Positions 32,269 through 42,247 are shown, counted from the first letter of the stretch. The stretch is 64,000 nucleotides of DNA from Streptomyces armeniacus (GCF_003355155.1 NZ_CP031320.1:3959367-4023366), one strand, 5' to 3'. Made by a program: numbers and translations. The notes: generated by a model from the sequence alone, not told the origin.

Positions 32269-33354
32269 TCACGCGGCGTGGGCGTGCTCCTTGAGGACTT
32301 CGCGGATGACGTGGCGGGAGTTGGCCGCGAGGACCGGGTTCGTGCGGCGGTAGTACGGGAGTTGGATCAGGGCGATCGAGAGTGCCCAGCCGCGGGCGCG
32401 TGCCCACGTCACGTCGTCCGCGCCGACCGCGGCGCGGAAGGTGCCGCGGGCGCGGGCGGGCAGCAGGTTCCAGGCCACCATCAGGTCGACGGTGGGATCG
32501 CCCACGCCCATGGCGCCGAAGTCGATGACGGCGCTCAGCCGGCCCTGCGGGGTGACGAGCACGTTGCCGGGCGCCAGGTCGCCGTGTGCCCAGGCGGGCG
32601 GGCTGCCGTCGGGCGCGGGGGCGCGGAGGGCCGCGTCCCAGGCGGCGGTCACGGCACGGGAGTCGATGAGCGCGTGCGCGTGGGCGCCGTCGGAGTCGGG
32701 GCGGCCCGAGCCCGGGCCGTCCGAGCCGTGCTGCCCGCCCGCCGCGTCCCCGCCTGCCGCGTCTCCGCCCGCCGCGTGCTCCCCCGCTTCCCCCTGCGCC
32801 TCGAGCTCCGCGAGCGCCTTCCGCGTCGGTTCGTCGCGCGTGGCCAGGGGCACGCCGCGGCTCGCGCGGGGCGCGTCGGCGGGGTCGATGCGGCGCAGGG
32901 CGGTGATGAACTCCGCCAGGTCGAGGGCGAGTTGCCCGGCGCCCGCCATCCCGCCGGCACCGGCCAACCCGTCGGGACCGGCCAACCCGTCGGGACCGGC
33001 CAGCGCGTCAGCGTCCGGGTTCGTGCCCTCCAGCCAGCGGCATACGGACCACTCCCACGCGTAACCCTCACCGGGCTTCCCCCGCCCGAGCGGGGCGGGG
33101 ACGGCGACCGGCAGCCGCGGCGCGAGCAGCGGCAGCCACTGCTGCTCCAAGTCCACGTTGTCGGCGGCGAACCGCGTACGGGGGAGCCGTACGGCCATGT
33201 CGTCGCCGAGCCGGTACATGGCGTTGTCCGTCCCGGATGAGTCGACCGGGGTGACCGGAAGCCGCGCCCACTGCGGGAACTGCGCGGCGACGAGCCGTCG
33301 TACGAGGGGCACGTCGATGTCCGGCTCGTCGGCGTGCATCTTGGCGGCGCACAT
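32269..33354 (-). CDS. Aminoglycoside-phosphotransferase-fold kinase
   Basis: 361 residues. The APH core is complete: nucleotide-lid region DNAMYRLGDDMAVRLPRT, catalytic loop AHGDLAPGNVLV (HxDxxxxN) and metal-binding IDFGAMGVGDPTVD. These enzymes phosphorylate aminoglycosides, macrolides or metabolites such as choline; sequence alone does not tell. Two in-frame repeat expansions, GPDGLAGPDGLAGAGG near residue 145 and AAGGDAAGGDAAGG near residue 200, lengthen surface loops. The ATG at 33354 has GGAAGG about 6 nt upstream. Transcribed toward the MFS gene; the Eis-like gene and AT-rich scar lie immediately behind it. Confidence 0.85.
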   Translation of the reverse strand: MCAAKMHADEPDIDVPLVRRLVAAQFPQWARLPVTPVDSSGTDNAMYRLGDDMAVRLPRTRFAADNVDLEQQWLPLLAPRLPVAVPAPLGRGKPGEGYAWEWSVCRWLEGTNPDADALAGPDGLAGPDGLAGAGGMAGAGQLALDLAEFITALRRIDPADAPRASRGVPLATRDEPTRKALAELEAQGEAGEHAAGGDAAGGDAAGGQHGSDGPGSGRPDSDGAHAHALIDSRAVTAAWDAALRAPAPDGSPPAWAHGDLAPGNVLVTPQGRLSAVIDFGAMGVGDPTVDLMVAWNLLPARARGTFRAAVGADDVTWARARGWALSIALIQLPYYRRTNPVLAANSRHVIREVLKEHAHAA

Positions 33355-33436
33355 GGGTCACCTTCCGGAGGTGGGCGGGAGCGGGGCGGTTCGGCCGAGA
33401 CACATACCACCGCCCAGCGCGGCCCTCTGTCGACGG

Positions 33437-33496
33437 GATTTCCTGTCTCTTATAACCATCTGACCAACAAACAACATAGACTAGTAGCAATCCACT
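33437..33496. mobile_element. AT-rich scar with a Tn5-mosaic-end-like terminus
   Basis: By hand count only 23 of 60 bases are G/C, against well over 70% around it. At 33443-33461 the sequence CTGTCTCTTATAACCATCT matches the Tn5 mosaic end (CTGTCTCTTATACACATCT) at 17 of 19 positions. It continues as GACCAACAAACAACATAG and then joins normal DNA inside the acetyltransferase gene. No transposase and no second end are present. A remnant IS/transposon end left by a deletion, or an assembly/adapter artefact, would both fit. Confidence 0.5.
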
Positions 33497-34658
33497 CCAC
33501 TTCCCGTACGCGCCCCGCCCCCGCCAGCGCGCCCAGCGTGACGCCGCCGAGGTACGCGGCGCCCAACTCCCGTACGGAGAGCGCCAGGTCCGGCGCGTCG
33601 TCCGTACGGGTGCACGCCGCCCCCTTCGTGTCGCCCGTCAGCCGCCAACGGCCCTCGTTCCAGGGACAGAAGTCGTCCGCCACGTCGAACACGACATCGA
33701 CGGGCGCCGCGTACGTACGCGCCTCCAGCGCCGCGCCCACGTCGACGAGCCGTAGGTGCAGCGAGTCGCGGTGGCCGATCTCGCAGCGGCGGACGTCGGA
33801 CACCATGTGCAGCCACGCGTCGTCGACCGGGCGGTTGCCGATGGTCAGCCAGGTGGTGAGGTCGATGTCGAAGAGGTAGCGCATCAGCGCGCCGAGCGCG
33901 GCCGGTTCCAGGGCCTCCATGTTGCGGAGGAGCACTTCGCCCTTGGGCCCGGCGGCGTCCCATTCGGCGCGTACGGCGTACCGCGCGTATCCGCGCAGGT
34001 CGCCGTCCCGTTCGACCAGGACGCACTGCATCGGCGAGGCACCGGCGCGCAGCTGCTCCGGGTCGTGCACCGCGACGCGCTCCCAGCCGGGGCGGCGGGC
34101 CAGCATCCCGGGGCGCAGGGGGACGCGTTCGGCGTAGAGCGCCTCGCAGCGCTCCCGTACGCCCCCGTCGTACGCGTCAACGAGTCGCACCCGCAGGTCG
34201 TCGGTGCCGGCGGGCAGTGCCAGCCGTACCTTCGAGGTGTCGATGCGGGCCGTCAGCTGCCCGGTCGCCACGCCGTAGCCGAAGCGTCCGTAGATCTCCG
34301 GCTCGGACGCGGTCAGTACGGCCAGCGGCTCGCCCCAGGCGCGTACGTCGTCCAGCTGGCGCCGCATCATCGAGCGGAGGATGCCGCGCCGCCGGTGTGT
34401 CGGCAGGACGCTCACCATGGTGACGCCGGCGGTGGGCACGGAGGTGCCGCCGGGCACGGTGAGGCGGAAGGTGAACGCGCCCGCCGTGCCCACGATTTCG
34501 TCCTCGTCCCACGCCGCGAGGAAACGGTCGGGTTCGGCGAGTGCGCGCCATTTCTCCCGTTCCTCCGGTACCTGGAGGGCACCGCCGAACGCCGTGCCGA
34601 GCACCCCCAGGAACGCGTCCAGGTCGGCCTCGCGGGGCACCCGCAGTTCAGTCGTCAT
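33450..34658 (-). CDS. Eis-like GNAT acetyltransferase with replaced C-terminus
   Basis: 402 residues. The Eis/enhanced-intracellular-survival fold is evident: first GNAT domain with VSVLPTHRRRGILRSMM (acetyl-CoA P-loop), a second GNAT-like domain and an SCP2-like C-terminal domain (DVVFDVADDFCPWNEGRWRL). Relatives end in a conserved stretch with a C-terminal carboxylate used in catalysis. Here, after GRVREVE, the reading frame enters an AT-rich segment and ends WIATSLCCLLVRWL. That tail includes rare codons such as CTA, TTG and a TTA (the bldA codon) just before the stop. The gene is therefore probably 3'-truncated and perhaps inactive. Confidence 0.82.
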   Translation of the reverse strand: MTTELRVPREADLDAFLGVLGTAFGGALQVPEEREKWRALAEPDRFLAAWDEDEIVGTAGAFTFRLTVPGGTSVPTAGVTMVSVLPTHRRRGILRSMMRRQLDDVRAWGEPLAVLTASEPEIYGRFGYGVATGQLTARIDTSKVRLALPAGTDDLRVRLVDAYDGGVRERCEALYAERVPLRPGMLARRPGWERVAVHDPEQLRAGASPMQCVLVERDGDLRGYARYAVRAEWDAAGPKGEVLLRNMEALEPAALGALMRYLFDIDLTTWLTIGNRPVDDAWLHMVSDVRRCEIGHRDSLHLRLVDVGAALEARTYAAPVDVVFDVADDFCPWNEGRWRLTGDTKGAACTRTDDAPDLALSVRELGAAYLGGVTLGALAGAGRVREVEWIATSLCCLLVRWL

Positions 34659-34835
34659 GCGCCATGCCTATCAAGGGTTTCGGCGGGTCGGCGAGTGCTT
34701 TGCCGGGCCTGCCGGGAGGCCCGGTCGGGGCCTCCGCGAGGCCCCCGCGGGCGGCCGCGCCGCACGATACAGCCGAACGCCCCGCGCCGCCCCGGGAATC
34801 GACGCGCCACCTGGGGGTCGATAAGGTCACAGGGC

Positions 34836-35993
34836 ATGGCGGCACGTCGAGCGAACAAGGTTCCTCCGACGGCCCGGTTGTCCAAGGCGCACAAGGCGTG
34901 GCACCGGGTCCGCACGAGCCTGCGCCGTTCCGCCGTCGACTACTTCCGCGGCGGGGGCTCCGACTGGCTCGCCCTCGGCGCGCTGCTGCTCACCGTTCCC
35001 GCGCTCACCCTCGCCACCGTCCACCAGCCGCTGTGGTGCGCGCCCGAGGCGCTCGTCCTGCCGATCATCGCGGGCGGGCTGCTGCTGCGCCCCGCCAGCC
35101 TGCTCGCGCTCTACGCGGCCGCCGCCGTCGGCCTCATGGTGGAGGCGGCGGCCCTCGGCCCGTACGGCGACGGCGCGGGCCGTGTCACGCCGGGCACCGT
35201 GCTCGCGGTGGCCGCCGTGGGGCTGTCGGGGCTGCTCGTCGCGCAGTTCCGGAGCCGCGTGGGGGTGCCCTGGCGGCGCGGCGGAACGATGCTCTTCGAC
35301 CTGCGGGAACGTATCCGCGTACAGAGCAAGCTGCCCGCCCTGCCGCGCGGCTGGCACCGCGAGATGGCGCTGCGCCCGGCGGGCGGCCAGTCGTTCTCCG
35401 GTGACTTCGTGGTGGCCGCGCGCACCGGTACGGGTGAGCGCACGCTGGAGGTCGTCCTCACCGACGTCTCCGGCAAGGGCATGGACGCGGGCTCCCGCGC
35501 CCTGCTGCTGTCCGGGGCCTTCGGCGGCCTCCTCGGCTCGCTGCCGCCGCACGCCTTCCTCCCGGCCGCCAACGGCTATCTGCTGCGGCAGGACTGGGAC
35601 GAGGGCTTCGCCACCTCCGTACACCTCGTACTGGATCTGGACACCGGCGACTACGAGCTGTTCTCCGCCGGCCACGTCCCCGCCCTGCAACGGGCCGCGG
35701 GCACCGGGGTGTGGGAGGAGAAGTCGGGGGAGGGGCCGCTGCTGGGGGTGTACGACGGCGGGCAGTTCGACCCGGTCAAGGGCACGCTGCGGCCGGGCGA
35801 CGTGCTGATGCTGTTCACGGACGGGCTGGTGGAGACCTCCGACCGCGACCTGTCGGACGGCATCGACCGGCTGACGGGCGAGGCGGACCGGTACGTGGGC
35901 ACGGGCTTCGCGGGCGCCGCGTGGCACCTGATCGAGTCGGTCGCCAGGGACGTCAACGACGACCGGGCGCTGCTGTTGATCAGCCGCGACTGA
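34836..35993 (+). CDS. SpoIIE-type PP2C phosphatase with membrane-anchored N-terminus
   Basis: 385 residues. The N-terminal third carries several hydrophobic helices (LALGALLLTVPALTLATV, ALVLPIIAGGLLLRPASLLA, VLAVAAVGLSGLLVAQF). The C-terminal two thirds is a SpoIIE/RsbU phosphatase with metal-site motifs EVVLTDVSGKGMDAG, LFSAGHVPAL and LMLFTDGLVETSDRDL. Such enzymes dephosphorylate anti-anti-sigma factors. No sigma or anti-sigma gene is adjacent, so it works in trans. A TAAGGT box at 34822-34827 lies a few bases before the ATG at 34836, indicating a very short leader. Confidence 0.9.
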   Translation: MAARRANKVPPTARLSKAHKAWHRVRTSLRRSAVDYFRGGGSDWLALGALLLTVPALTLATVHQPLWCAPEALVLPIIAGGLLLRPASLLALYAAAAVGLMVEAAALGPYGDGAGRVTPGTVLAVAAVGLSGLLVAQFRSRVGVPWRRGGTMLFDLRERIRVQSKLPALPRGWHREMALRPAGGQSFSGDFVVAARTGTGERTLEVVLTDVSGKGMDAGSRALLLSGAFGGLLGSLPPHAFLPAANGYLLRQDWDEGFATSVHLVLDLDTGDYELFSAGHVPALQRAAGTGVWEEKSGEGPLLGVYDGGQFDPVKGTLRPGDVLMLFTDGLVETSDRDLSDGIDRLTGEADRYVGTGFAGAAWHLIESVARDVNDDRALLLISRD

Positions 35994-36038
35994 GCGGCTC
36001 GCGGTTCGCGGCTCGCGGGGTGCGTACGGGCGCGGTAC

Positions 36039-36065
36039 CCTTACTTTATGGCTCGGAAAGTAAGG
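36039..36065 (+). promoter_or_regulatory. Inverted repeat over the vapB start codon (likely operator)
   Basis: CCTTACTTT (36039-36047) and AAAGTAAGG (36057-36065) are perfect 9-bp arms around a 9-nt centre that contains the ATG. It is one of the few AT-rich stretches in the window. Antitoxins of the AbrB/MazE type bind such palindromes to repress their own operon, so this is the natural candidate operator. Confidence 0.7.
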
Positions 36066-36293
36066 AAGAAGCCCTGTACCACCAAGGTGACCAGCAAGAA
36101 CCAGGTCACCCTGCCTGTCGCGGCGCTGCGCGCGGCGCATCTGGGGATCGGTGACGAGCTGCGGGTCGAGGTCCAGGGAGACGGCCGGCTCGTCCTCATA
36201 AGAGACGTGGACCCGGTCGAGCAGGTGGTGGGCGCGTTCGCCGGTCTGTCCGCGGCGGCTGATCTGGAGCAGGAGCGCGACGCGTGGACGTAG
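36048..36293 (+). CDS. vapB: VapB-like antitoxin, AbrB/MazE swapped-hairpin fold
   Basis: 81 residues. The DNA-binding N-terminus CTTKVTSKNQVTLPVAALRA followed by GIGDELRVEVQGDGRLVLIR is a textbook SpoVT/AbrB domain. The acidic C-terminal helix (DLEQERDAW) would wrap around the toxin. The stop overlaps the toxin start by 10 bases, giving the coupling expected for a toxin-antitoxin pair. An inverted repeat covers its own start codon. Confidence 0.88.
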   Translation: MARKVRKKPCTTKVTSKNQVTLPVAALRAAHLGIGDELRVEVQGDGRLVLIRDVDPVEQVVGAFAGLSAAADLEQERDAWT

Positions 36294-36727
36294 CAGTCCT
36301 CGATACGAGCGTGCTGCTCGGCGTGCTGGACCCGAACGACTCACTGCACGCCGACGCACGGGACGCCGTGCGCGCGGAGCGTGACGCGGCGCGCTCGCTG
36401 GTGATTCCGGCGTCCGTGTTTGCCGAGACGCTCGTCGGTGCGCACCGGCAGGGGCCGGCGGTGGCCCGCCGGGTGGCCGAGGCCGTCGACGTCCTCGTCG
36501 ACGAAGTGCTCCCCGTATGCCGCGACATCGCCGACGAGGCCGCGCGGCTGCGGGCCGAGGTGCCCGCTGTACGGCTTCCCGACGCCCTTGTCATCGCGAC
36601 GGGCCGGCACGTGGACGCGGCAGCCGTCCTCACCGGTGACAAGCGGTGGCGCGGCGTCGACTCGAGGATCCGACTCGTGGTGCCGGGCGGCTCGCCGCCT
36701 GACCCGCGGGCCGCTCCGTCGGGTTAA
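36284..36727 (+). CDS. vapC: VapC-type PIN-domain ribonuclease toxin
   Basis: 147 residues. The PIN active-site acids are present: Asp7 (VLDTSV), Glu48 (VFAETL), Asp100 (RLPDALVIATG) and Asp119 (LTGDKRW). VapC toxins cleave tRNA or rRNA when the antitoxin is degraded. GTG start inside the antitoxin gene. About 25 residues of Pro/Gly/Ala follow the conserved domain. The closest alternative is a stand-alone PIN nuclease, but the overlapping AbrB gene makes a TA module far more likely. Confidence 0.9.
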   Translation: MDVAVLDTSVLLGVLDPNDSLHADARDAVRAERDAARSLVIPASVFAETLVGAHRQGPAVARRVAEAVDVLVDEVLPVCRDIADEAARLRAEVPAVRLPDALVIATGRHVDAAAVLTGDKRWRGVDSRIRLVVPGGSPPDPRAAPSG

Positions 36728-36784
36728 CCCCACCCCGTATTCACCGGCGGCCGTCATGGCCGGTGCCGGTGCCCGCTCCGTACG

Positions 36785-36812
36785 TTCGGGGAGTCAGCTC
36801 GGCACTCCCGAA
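36785..36812. promoter_or_regulatory. Imperfect inverted repeat before the second ABC operon
   Basis: TTCGGGGAGT (36785-36794) and ACTCCCGAA (36804-36812) pair with one bulged base across a 9-nt centre, starting about 45 bp ahead of the ATPase ATG. A candidate operator for an unseen regulator. Confidence 0.4.
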
Positions 36813-36830
36813 CTCCCGGAAGGACGGACC

Positions 36831-37720
<890 letters not shown>

Positions 37721-37724
<4 letters not shown>

Positions 37725-40252
37725 GGGCGCGCGGCGGGCCGCCTCGTGCCCTCGGCAGGCTGTGGGGCAACGGCCTCGCGCGTGCCGCGATCCGCTTCAA
37801 GCCCGCCTCGTTCGCGGGCACCTTCGTCGCGCTCTGCACCGCCGCGATGATCATCTCCGCGTGCGGCTTCCTCGCCGACACCGGCGCGCACGCGTCCGTA
37901 CCGGCGCACCGTTACGGCGACGCGCCCGTCGTCGTCACCGCGAACCAGGACGCGTACCTCGGCAAGGACACCGGCTCCGCCGAACGCGTCCCGGAGACCG
38001 CCCGGTTCGACACCGCCTGGGCGCGCAAGGCCGCCGCGGCCCCCGGCGTCGCCGCCGCCGTACCGGACGTGCGCTTCACCGTACGCAGCGGAGGGCCCGG
38101 CGAACGTACGCTCACCGGCCACGGCTGGGGCTCCACCGCCTTCACCGGCGAGCGGCTCAGCGCCGGCGGCGCGCCGCGCGCCGCCGGGCAGGCCGTGCTG
38201 GACGCCGGCACCGCGCGGGCCGCGCACGCCGGGCCCGGCGACCGCGTGGTCCTCACGACCCCGTACGGCGACCGCACCTTCCGGGTGTCCGGGATCGCCG
38301 AAGTGCCCGCGCCCACCGTCTGGTTCACGGACACCGAGGCGCAGGCGCTGGCCGGGCACCCCGGCCGTGCCGACGCCCTCGCCGTACTGCCCGAGCGCGG
38401 CACCGGCACCGACGCGCTGGCGTCGGCCGTGACCAAGGCGCTCGCGGGCACCGGCGCCCGCGTACACACCGGCGACGCGCGCGGCGGCGTGGAGGATCCG
38501 GGGGTGGCGTACGCGCAGGAGACGCTGGAGGCGCTCGGCTTCTCCTTCGGTGGCATCGCAGCCATGACCGCCGTGTTCACCGCGGCGGGCACCGTCAGCC
38601 TGTCCATCGGGCAGCGGGGGCGCGAGTTCGCGCTGCTGCGCGCGGTCGGCGCGACGCCGCGGCAGATCCGGCGCTCCGTCGCCACCGAGGCGATGCTCGT
38701 CGCGCCCCTCGCGGCCGTGCTCGGCTGCCTGCCGGGCATGGCGCTGGCGGACTGGTGGTTCGGGGCGCTGCGGGACCGGGGCGCGATCCCGCCGGAGGTG
38801 ACGATACGGTTCTCGGCCGTCCCGGTGTGGGTGGCGCTCGGCACCGTCGTCGGCACGGCCCTGCTGGCCGGCTACGCGGCGGCCCGCCGCCCCGCGAAGA
38901 TCCGCCCCGGCCAGGCGCTGTCCGAGGCCGCCACGGAACGGTTCCGGCCGGGCGTCATCCGTACGCTGCTGGGCCTCGGCGCGCTCGCCGGCGGCGTGGT
39001 GCTGGCGCGGCTGGCCGCGGCGGAGGGCGGCGAGGACGCCGCGAACATCGCGCTGGGCGTCGTGCTGACCCTGATGCTGGCCGTCGCGCTGCTCAGCCAG
39101 TACGTCGCGAAGGCGTGCGCCTGGGTGCTCGGGCTGCCGCTCCGCGCGGGCTCGGCGTCGTCGTCCCTGGCCGCCGCCAACTCCTGGGCCAACGCCCGCC
39201 GGCTGGCCTCCGCGATCACCCCCGTCGCGCTCGCCCTCGCGTTCTGCTCCACGCTGATCTTCCTGCATACCAGCGAGGACCGGCAGGTGTCCGTCCAGCA
39301 GCGCGACGGCCTGGTGGCCGACCACGTCCTCACCGCCGAGGACGGGTTGCCCGCCACCGCCGCCGAACAGGCCGCCCGTACGCCCGGAGTCGCGCACGCG
39401 GTCGGGCTGCTGCGTACGCAGGTGCTGGTGCCGGCCGGCTCGGGCGGCGACCGCTGGCTGCAGTCCTCGGACGCCCAGGGCGTCGGGGGCAGCGGCTCGG
39501 AACTCGCCGCCGTACAGGACCTCGGCGTACGGGAGGGCTCGCTCGCGCGCCTGGACAAGGGCACGGTGGCGGTCGACCGGCTGGTCGCGAAGTCCGCCGG
39601 GGTCACGGCCGGCGAACGGCTCGGACTCCGGCTGCCGGACGGCACTGAGCACACCGCACGCGTCGTCGCCGTCTACCAGCGCGGCTCGGGGCTGTCCCCG
39701 GTGACGCTGCCGCGGCAGACGCTGGAGGGCCACGTGGACTCCGCGTACGACAGCGAAGTCCTGGTCCGCGACCGGCCGGACGCGGACCCCGCGGCCGTGA
39801 GCAGCGCACTCGGCAGGCTCGGCGAGGTCACCGGCAAGGACGGCTGGACCAAGGCGCAGGACACCGACCGGGCCGTCAACGCCTGGGGCAACCGCACGAT
39901 GGCGCTCGTACTCGGCGGCTTCGCGGCGGTCGCCGCCGGCAACACCCTGGTGATGACCGTCCTGGACCGCCGCCGCGAGCTCCGTACGCTGCGGCTGGTC
40001 GGCTCCACCCGGCGGCAGGTGCTGCGCATGGTGCGGTGGGAGGCGCTGATGGTGGCGGCGGCCGGGGTCGCGCTGGGCGCGTCGATCGCGGCGGCCACGC
40101 TGTTCCCCATGACCCAGGGGCTGTTCGAGTCGAGCCCGTACGCTCCGCCGCTGCTGTGCGCCGCGTTCGTCGGCGGGGTCGTGGCGCTGGCGGTGACGTT
40201 CTCGGTGCTGCCCGCGCGGGCGGCGCTGCGCGGGACCGCCGACGCGTGCTGA
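37721..40252 (+). CDS. Large FtsX-like ABC permease (two FtsX units)
   Basis: 843 residues. Layout: an N-terminal helix (SFAGTFVALCTAAMIISACG), an extracytoplasmic MacB-PCD-like domain, a first FtsX unit (FGGIAAMTAVFTAAGTVSLS; coupling helix RAVGATPRQIRRS), a second external domain, and a final FtsX unit (ALVLGGFAAVAAGNTLVMTV; RLVGSTRRQVLRM). This is the duplicated form typical of actinobacterial exporters for antibiotics, peptides or lipids. With the overlapping ATPase it makes a complete transporter. Substrate unknown. Confidence 0.9.
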
Positions 40253-40297
40253 CGCGGTCAGGGGCCGACCGGGAGGGTGAGGGGAACGGGGGGTGGG

Positions 40298-41467
40298 TCA
40301 GCCGCCGGCCGGCGGCTGCTCCCGTTCCTTCTCCCGCTCCTTGGCCTTGGCGACCGGGTCCTCCCTGAAGAACCACGTCATCTTCGGCTCCATGGCGAAG
40401 CGGAACACACGCTGTACGGGCGTCGTGCACAGCACCGTCATCATCACCACGGCGAGCAGCGTGATCGCGACACGGCTCAGCGGGTGGTCCACCCAGTCCA
40501 TGTCGTACCACTCGAACTCGCGGGACAGCTTGATCGGGTAGATGTGCAGCAGGTACGCGTACAGCGTGCCGCCGCCCAGCACGGTGAACCACATGTGACG
40601 GCGCGGCACCCAGGACAGGAAGCAGGCGGTGAGCACCAGGGCGCAGCCGAACAGCGCGAGGTACATCGCGGCCCCCGCCCAGGACGGCACGTCCATCTCC
40701 GCCGCCGCCTTGTCGTGCAGGAACCACTCCTTGCTCATCCGCGGCACGGCCCAGTACGCGAAGACCAGCGTCAGCGCCATCACGGGCACGGCCACCAGCC
40801 GGAGTTCACGGCGCTTGGCCAACTGGAAGTGCTCGGGGCGCAGTTGCAGGCCCAGCACGAAGAACGGCAGGAACTGCAGCAGCCGCATCAGGTTCAGGTC
40901 CTCGCCGATGTCCGGCGTGACGCTCGCGGCCACCCCGATCGCGAGGGCGACCGGCACGGGCCAGCGCATCGTCCGCCAGAACGGCGTGGTGAGCCGCCAC
41001 ACGAAGAGGGCGATGAGGAACCAGAGGGCGAAGCCGGGCTTCTGGAGGCTGAAGTCGCGCTCGGGGTCGTCCGCCCAGCGCATGAAGAGGGTGTAGAGGA
41101 TCTCGAAGATCAGATACGGCACCGCGATGCCGGTCACCAGGCGCTTCAGCTGACCTGGTTTCCCCGTGAAACTACGGGACAGATAGCCGGAGATGAGGAT
41201 GAACGCCGGCATGTGGAACGTGTAGACCACGTAGTACAGGGCCTCCGCCGCACGGCTGTCGGCGCGCAGCGGGTCCCACGCGTGCCCGACGCCGACCAGC
41301 AGGATGGTCAGGTACTTGGCGTTGTCGAAAAAGGGATCACGTTGCTTGGCCCCGGACGCTCCGCGCGCTTTGGGCGGCGGGTCCGCTGACGTCGGGGGAG
41401 GCGTCTCAGGGCGGGCCGGGGGGAGCGGGGCCCGCTCATAACGAGCGTGCAACATCCGACGCACCAT
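40298..41467 (-). CDS. Membrane acyltransferase (acyltransferase-3 / fucose 4-O-acetylase-like)
   Basis: 389 residues with about 10 membrane helices. The N-terminus carries the acyltransferase-3 signature region RDPFFDNAKYLTILLVGVGH (catalytic-type His) followed by ALYYVVYTFHMPAFILISGY. These proteins transfer acetyl or other acyl groups to sugars at the membrane, for example on cell-wall polymers or antibiotics. A Pro-rich leader of about 40 residues and a Lys/Glu-rich tail (AKAKEREKEREQ) are likely cytosolic. The start may be ATG 41467 or ATG 41455; no strong ribosome-binding site decides it. Confidence 0.85.
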   Translation of the reverse strand: MVRRMLHARYERAPLPPARPETPPPTSADPPPKARGASGAKQRDPFFDNAKYLTILLVGVGHAWDPLRADSRAAEALYYVVYTFHMPAFILISGYLSRSFTGKPGQLKRLVTGIAVPYLIFEILYTLFMRWADDPERDFSLQKPGFALWFLIALFVWRLTTPFWRTMRWPVPVALAIGVAASVTPDIGEDLNLMRLLQFLPFFVLGLQLRPEHFQLAKRRELRLVAVPVMALTLVFAYWAVPRMSKEWFLHDKAAAEMDVPSWAGAAMYLALFGCALVLTACFLSWVPRRHMWFTVLGGGTLYAYLLHIYPIKLSREFEWYDMDWVDHPLSRVAITLLAVVMMTVLCTTPVQRVFRFAMEPKMTWFFREDPVAKAKEREKEREQPPAGG

Positions 41468-42014
41468 AGCTGCCGATCCGGCAGGACGTAAATTCTTGTC
41501 GCCTTCGCCACAGGTTTACCTGCGTTTCCTCCGGCTAATGCCTCACTGCGGGTGATGCTAAAGGCTCGGGTGCGATGGGAGATGTCTGTTTTGTTGCCCT
41601 ACGTACGGCTTAAATGGGGCATATGATTGCGCCCCGCTGTGAGCCGGGTAACCCGGGGAATACCCGTTCCCATGATTTTTCCAGGCGCCCTGAGTCGGGT
41701 CCGCGCAATGCGGCCGGGATCATCGGAATGCGAGTGTCTGCATACGCCATGCACCCCGGTGAATTCCCGGTGTCGGATGTGTGCCCCGGTGGGGCACCTG
41801 TGTCGTTTCTTCGGGTGAAACCACCTCAGATCGCGCCCGTGCATAAGCGATGAAACCCGAACAGAACGGGCATCTTTCGACGAGTTGTGGCGCGACGACG
41901 TGTCACCTGGGTCCACCGCAGGGGCAGTTGGTGGCACGATGGAGCCGAACGGGGGCCGGCGGCGGCGGGCTCCCCGGCCGGGTGAGGCGTTCGACCGCAA
42001 GGGTGTGATCAGTT
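41468..42014. other. 547-bp low-GC spacer without a convincing gene
   Basis: This is one of the most AT-rich longer stretches of the window (31 of 60 bases G/C in 41581-41640 by hand count). It has a 7-bp hairpin GTGCCCC-ggt-GGGGCAC at 41781-41797 and several short inverted repeats. The open frame at 41614-41853 has third positions far from the local norm and no ribosome-binding site. The right end holds the promoter of the 64-residue membrane protein. Regulatory RNA or a horizontally acquired remnant would fit. Confidence 0.5.
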
Positions 42015-42209
42015 GTGGCCATTTCACTGTCTGTGGTGCTGCTGTTGGGAGTCATCCTGGTGGTGATGATCCGCGGCGGCTCCATCAAGACCGGACCGGC
42101 CATCGTCGCGGCGCTCTTCGGCTTCTTCGTCGCCTCGACCGGAGCCGCTCCGACGATCAACGACACCGTCGACTCCATCGCGGACACCCTCAACGAGATC
42201 CAGTTCTGA
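42015..42209 (+). CDS. 64-residue membrane protein upstream of the tRNA-Gly/tRNA-Pro/tig block
   Basis: Two hydrophobic helices (LSVVLLLGVILVVMIRGG; PAIVAALFGFFVASTG) and a short amphipathic, acidic C-terminus (TINDTVDSIADTLNEIQF). GTG start with AAGGG upstream. The composition and codon use are normal for this genome, and the gene is followed by a terminator, so it is expressed as a unit. Conserved hypothetical in Streptomyces by its look; function unknown. Confidence 0.8.
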   Translation: MAISLSVVLLLGVILVVMIRGGSIKTGPAIVAALFGFFVASTGAAPTINDTVDSIADTLNEIQF

Positions 42210-42247
42210 CCCGCCCGGACCACAACCGCGGTCCCGCGGACCACAAA

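Noticed and set aside
33443..33461. Complete Tn5 or IS50 insertion
   Set aside because: Only one end-like sequence, with two mismatches, no transposase, no opposite end and no 9-bp target duplication.
41614..41853. 79-codon open frame in the low-GC spacer
   Set aside because: Only a modest share of third positions are G/C, no ribosome-binding site, no similarity I recognise; treated as non-coding.
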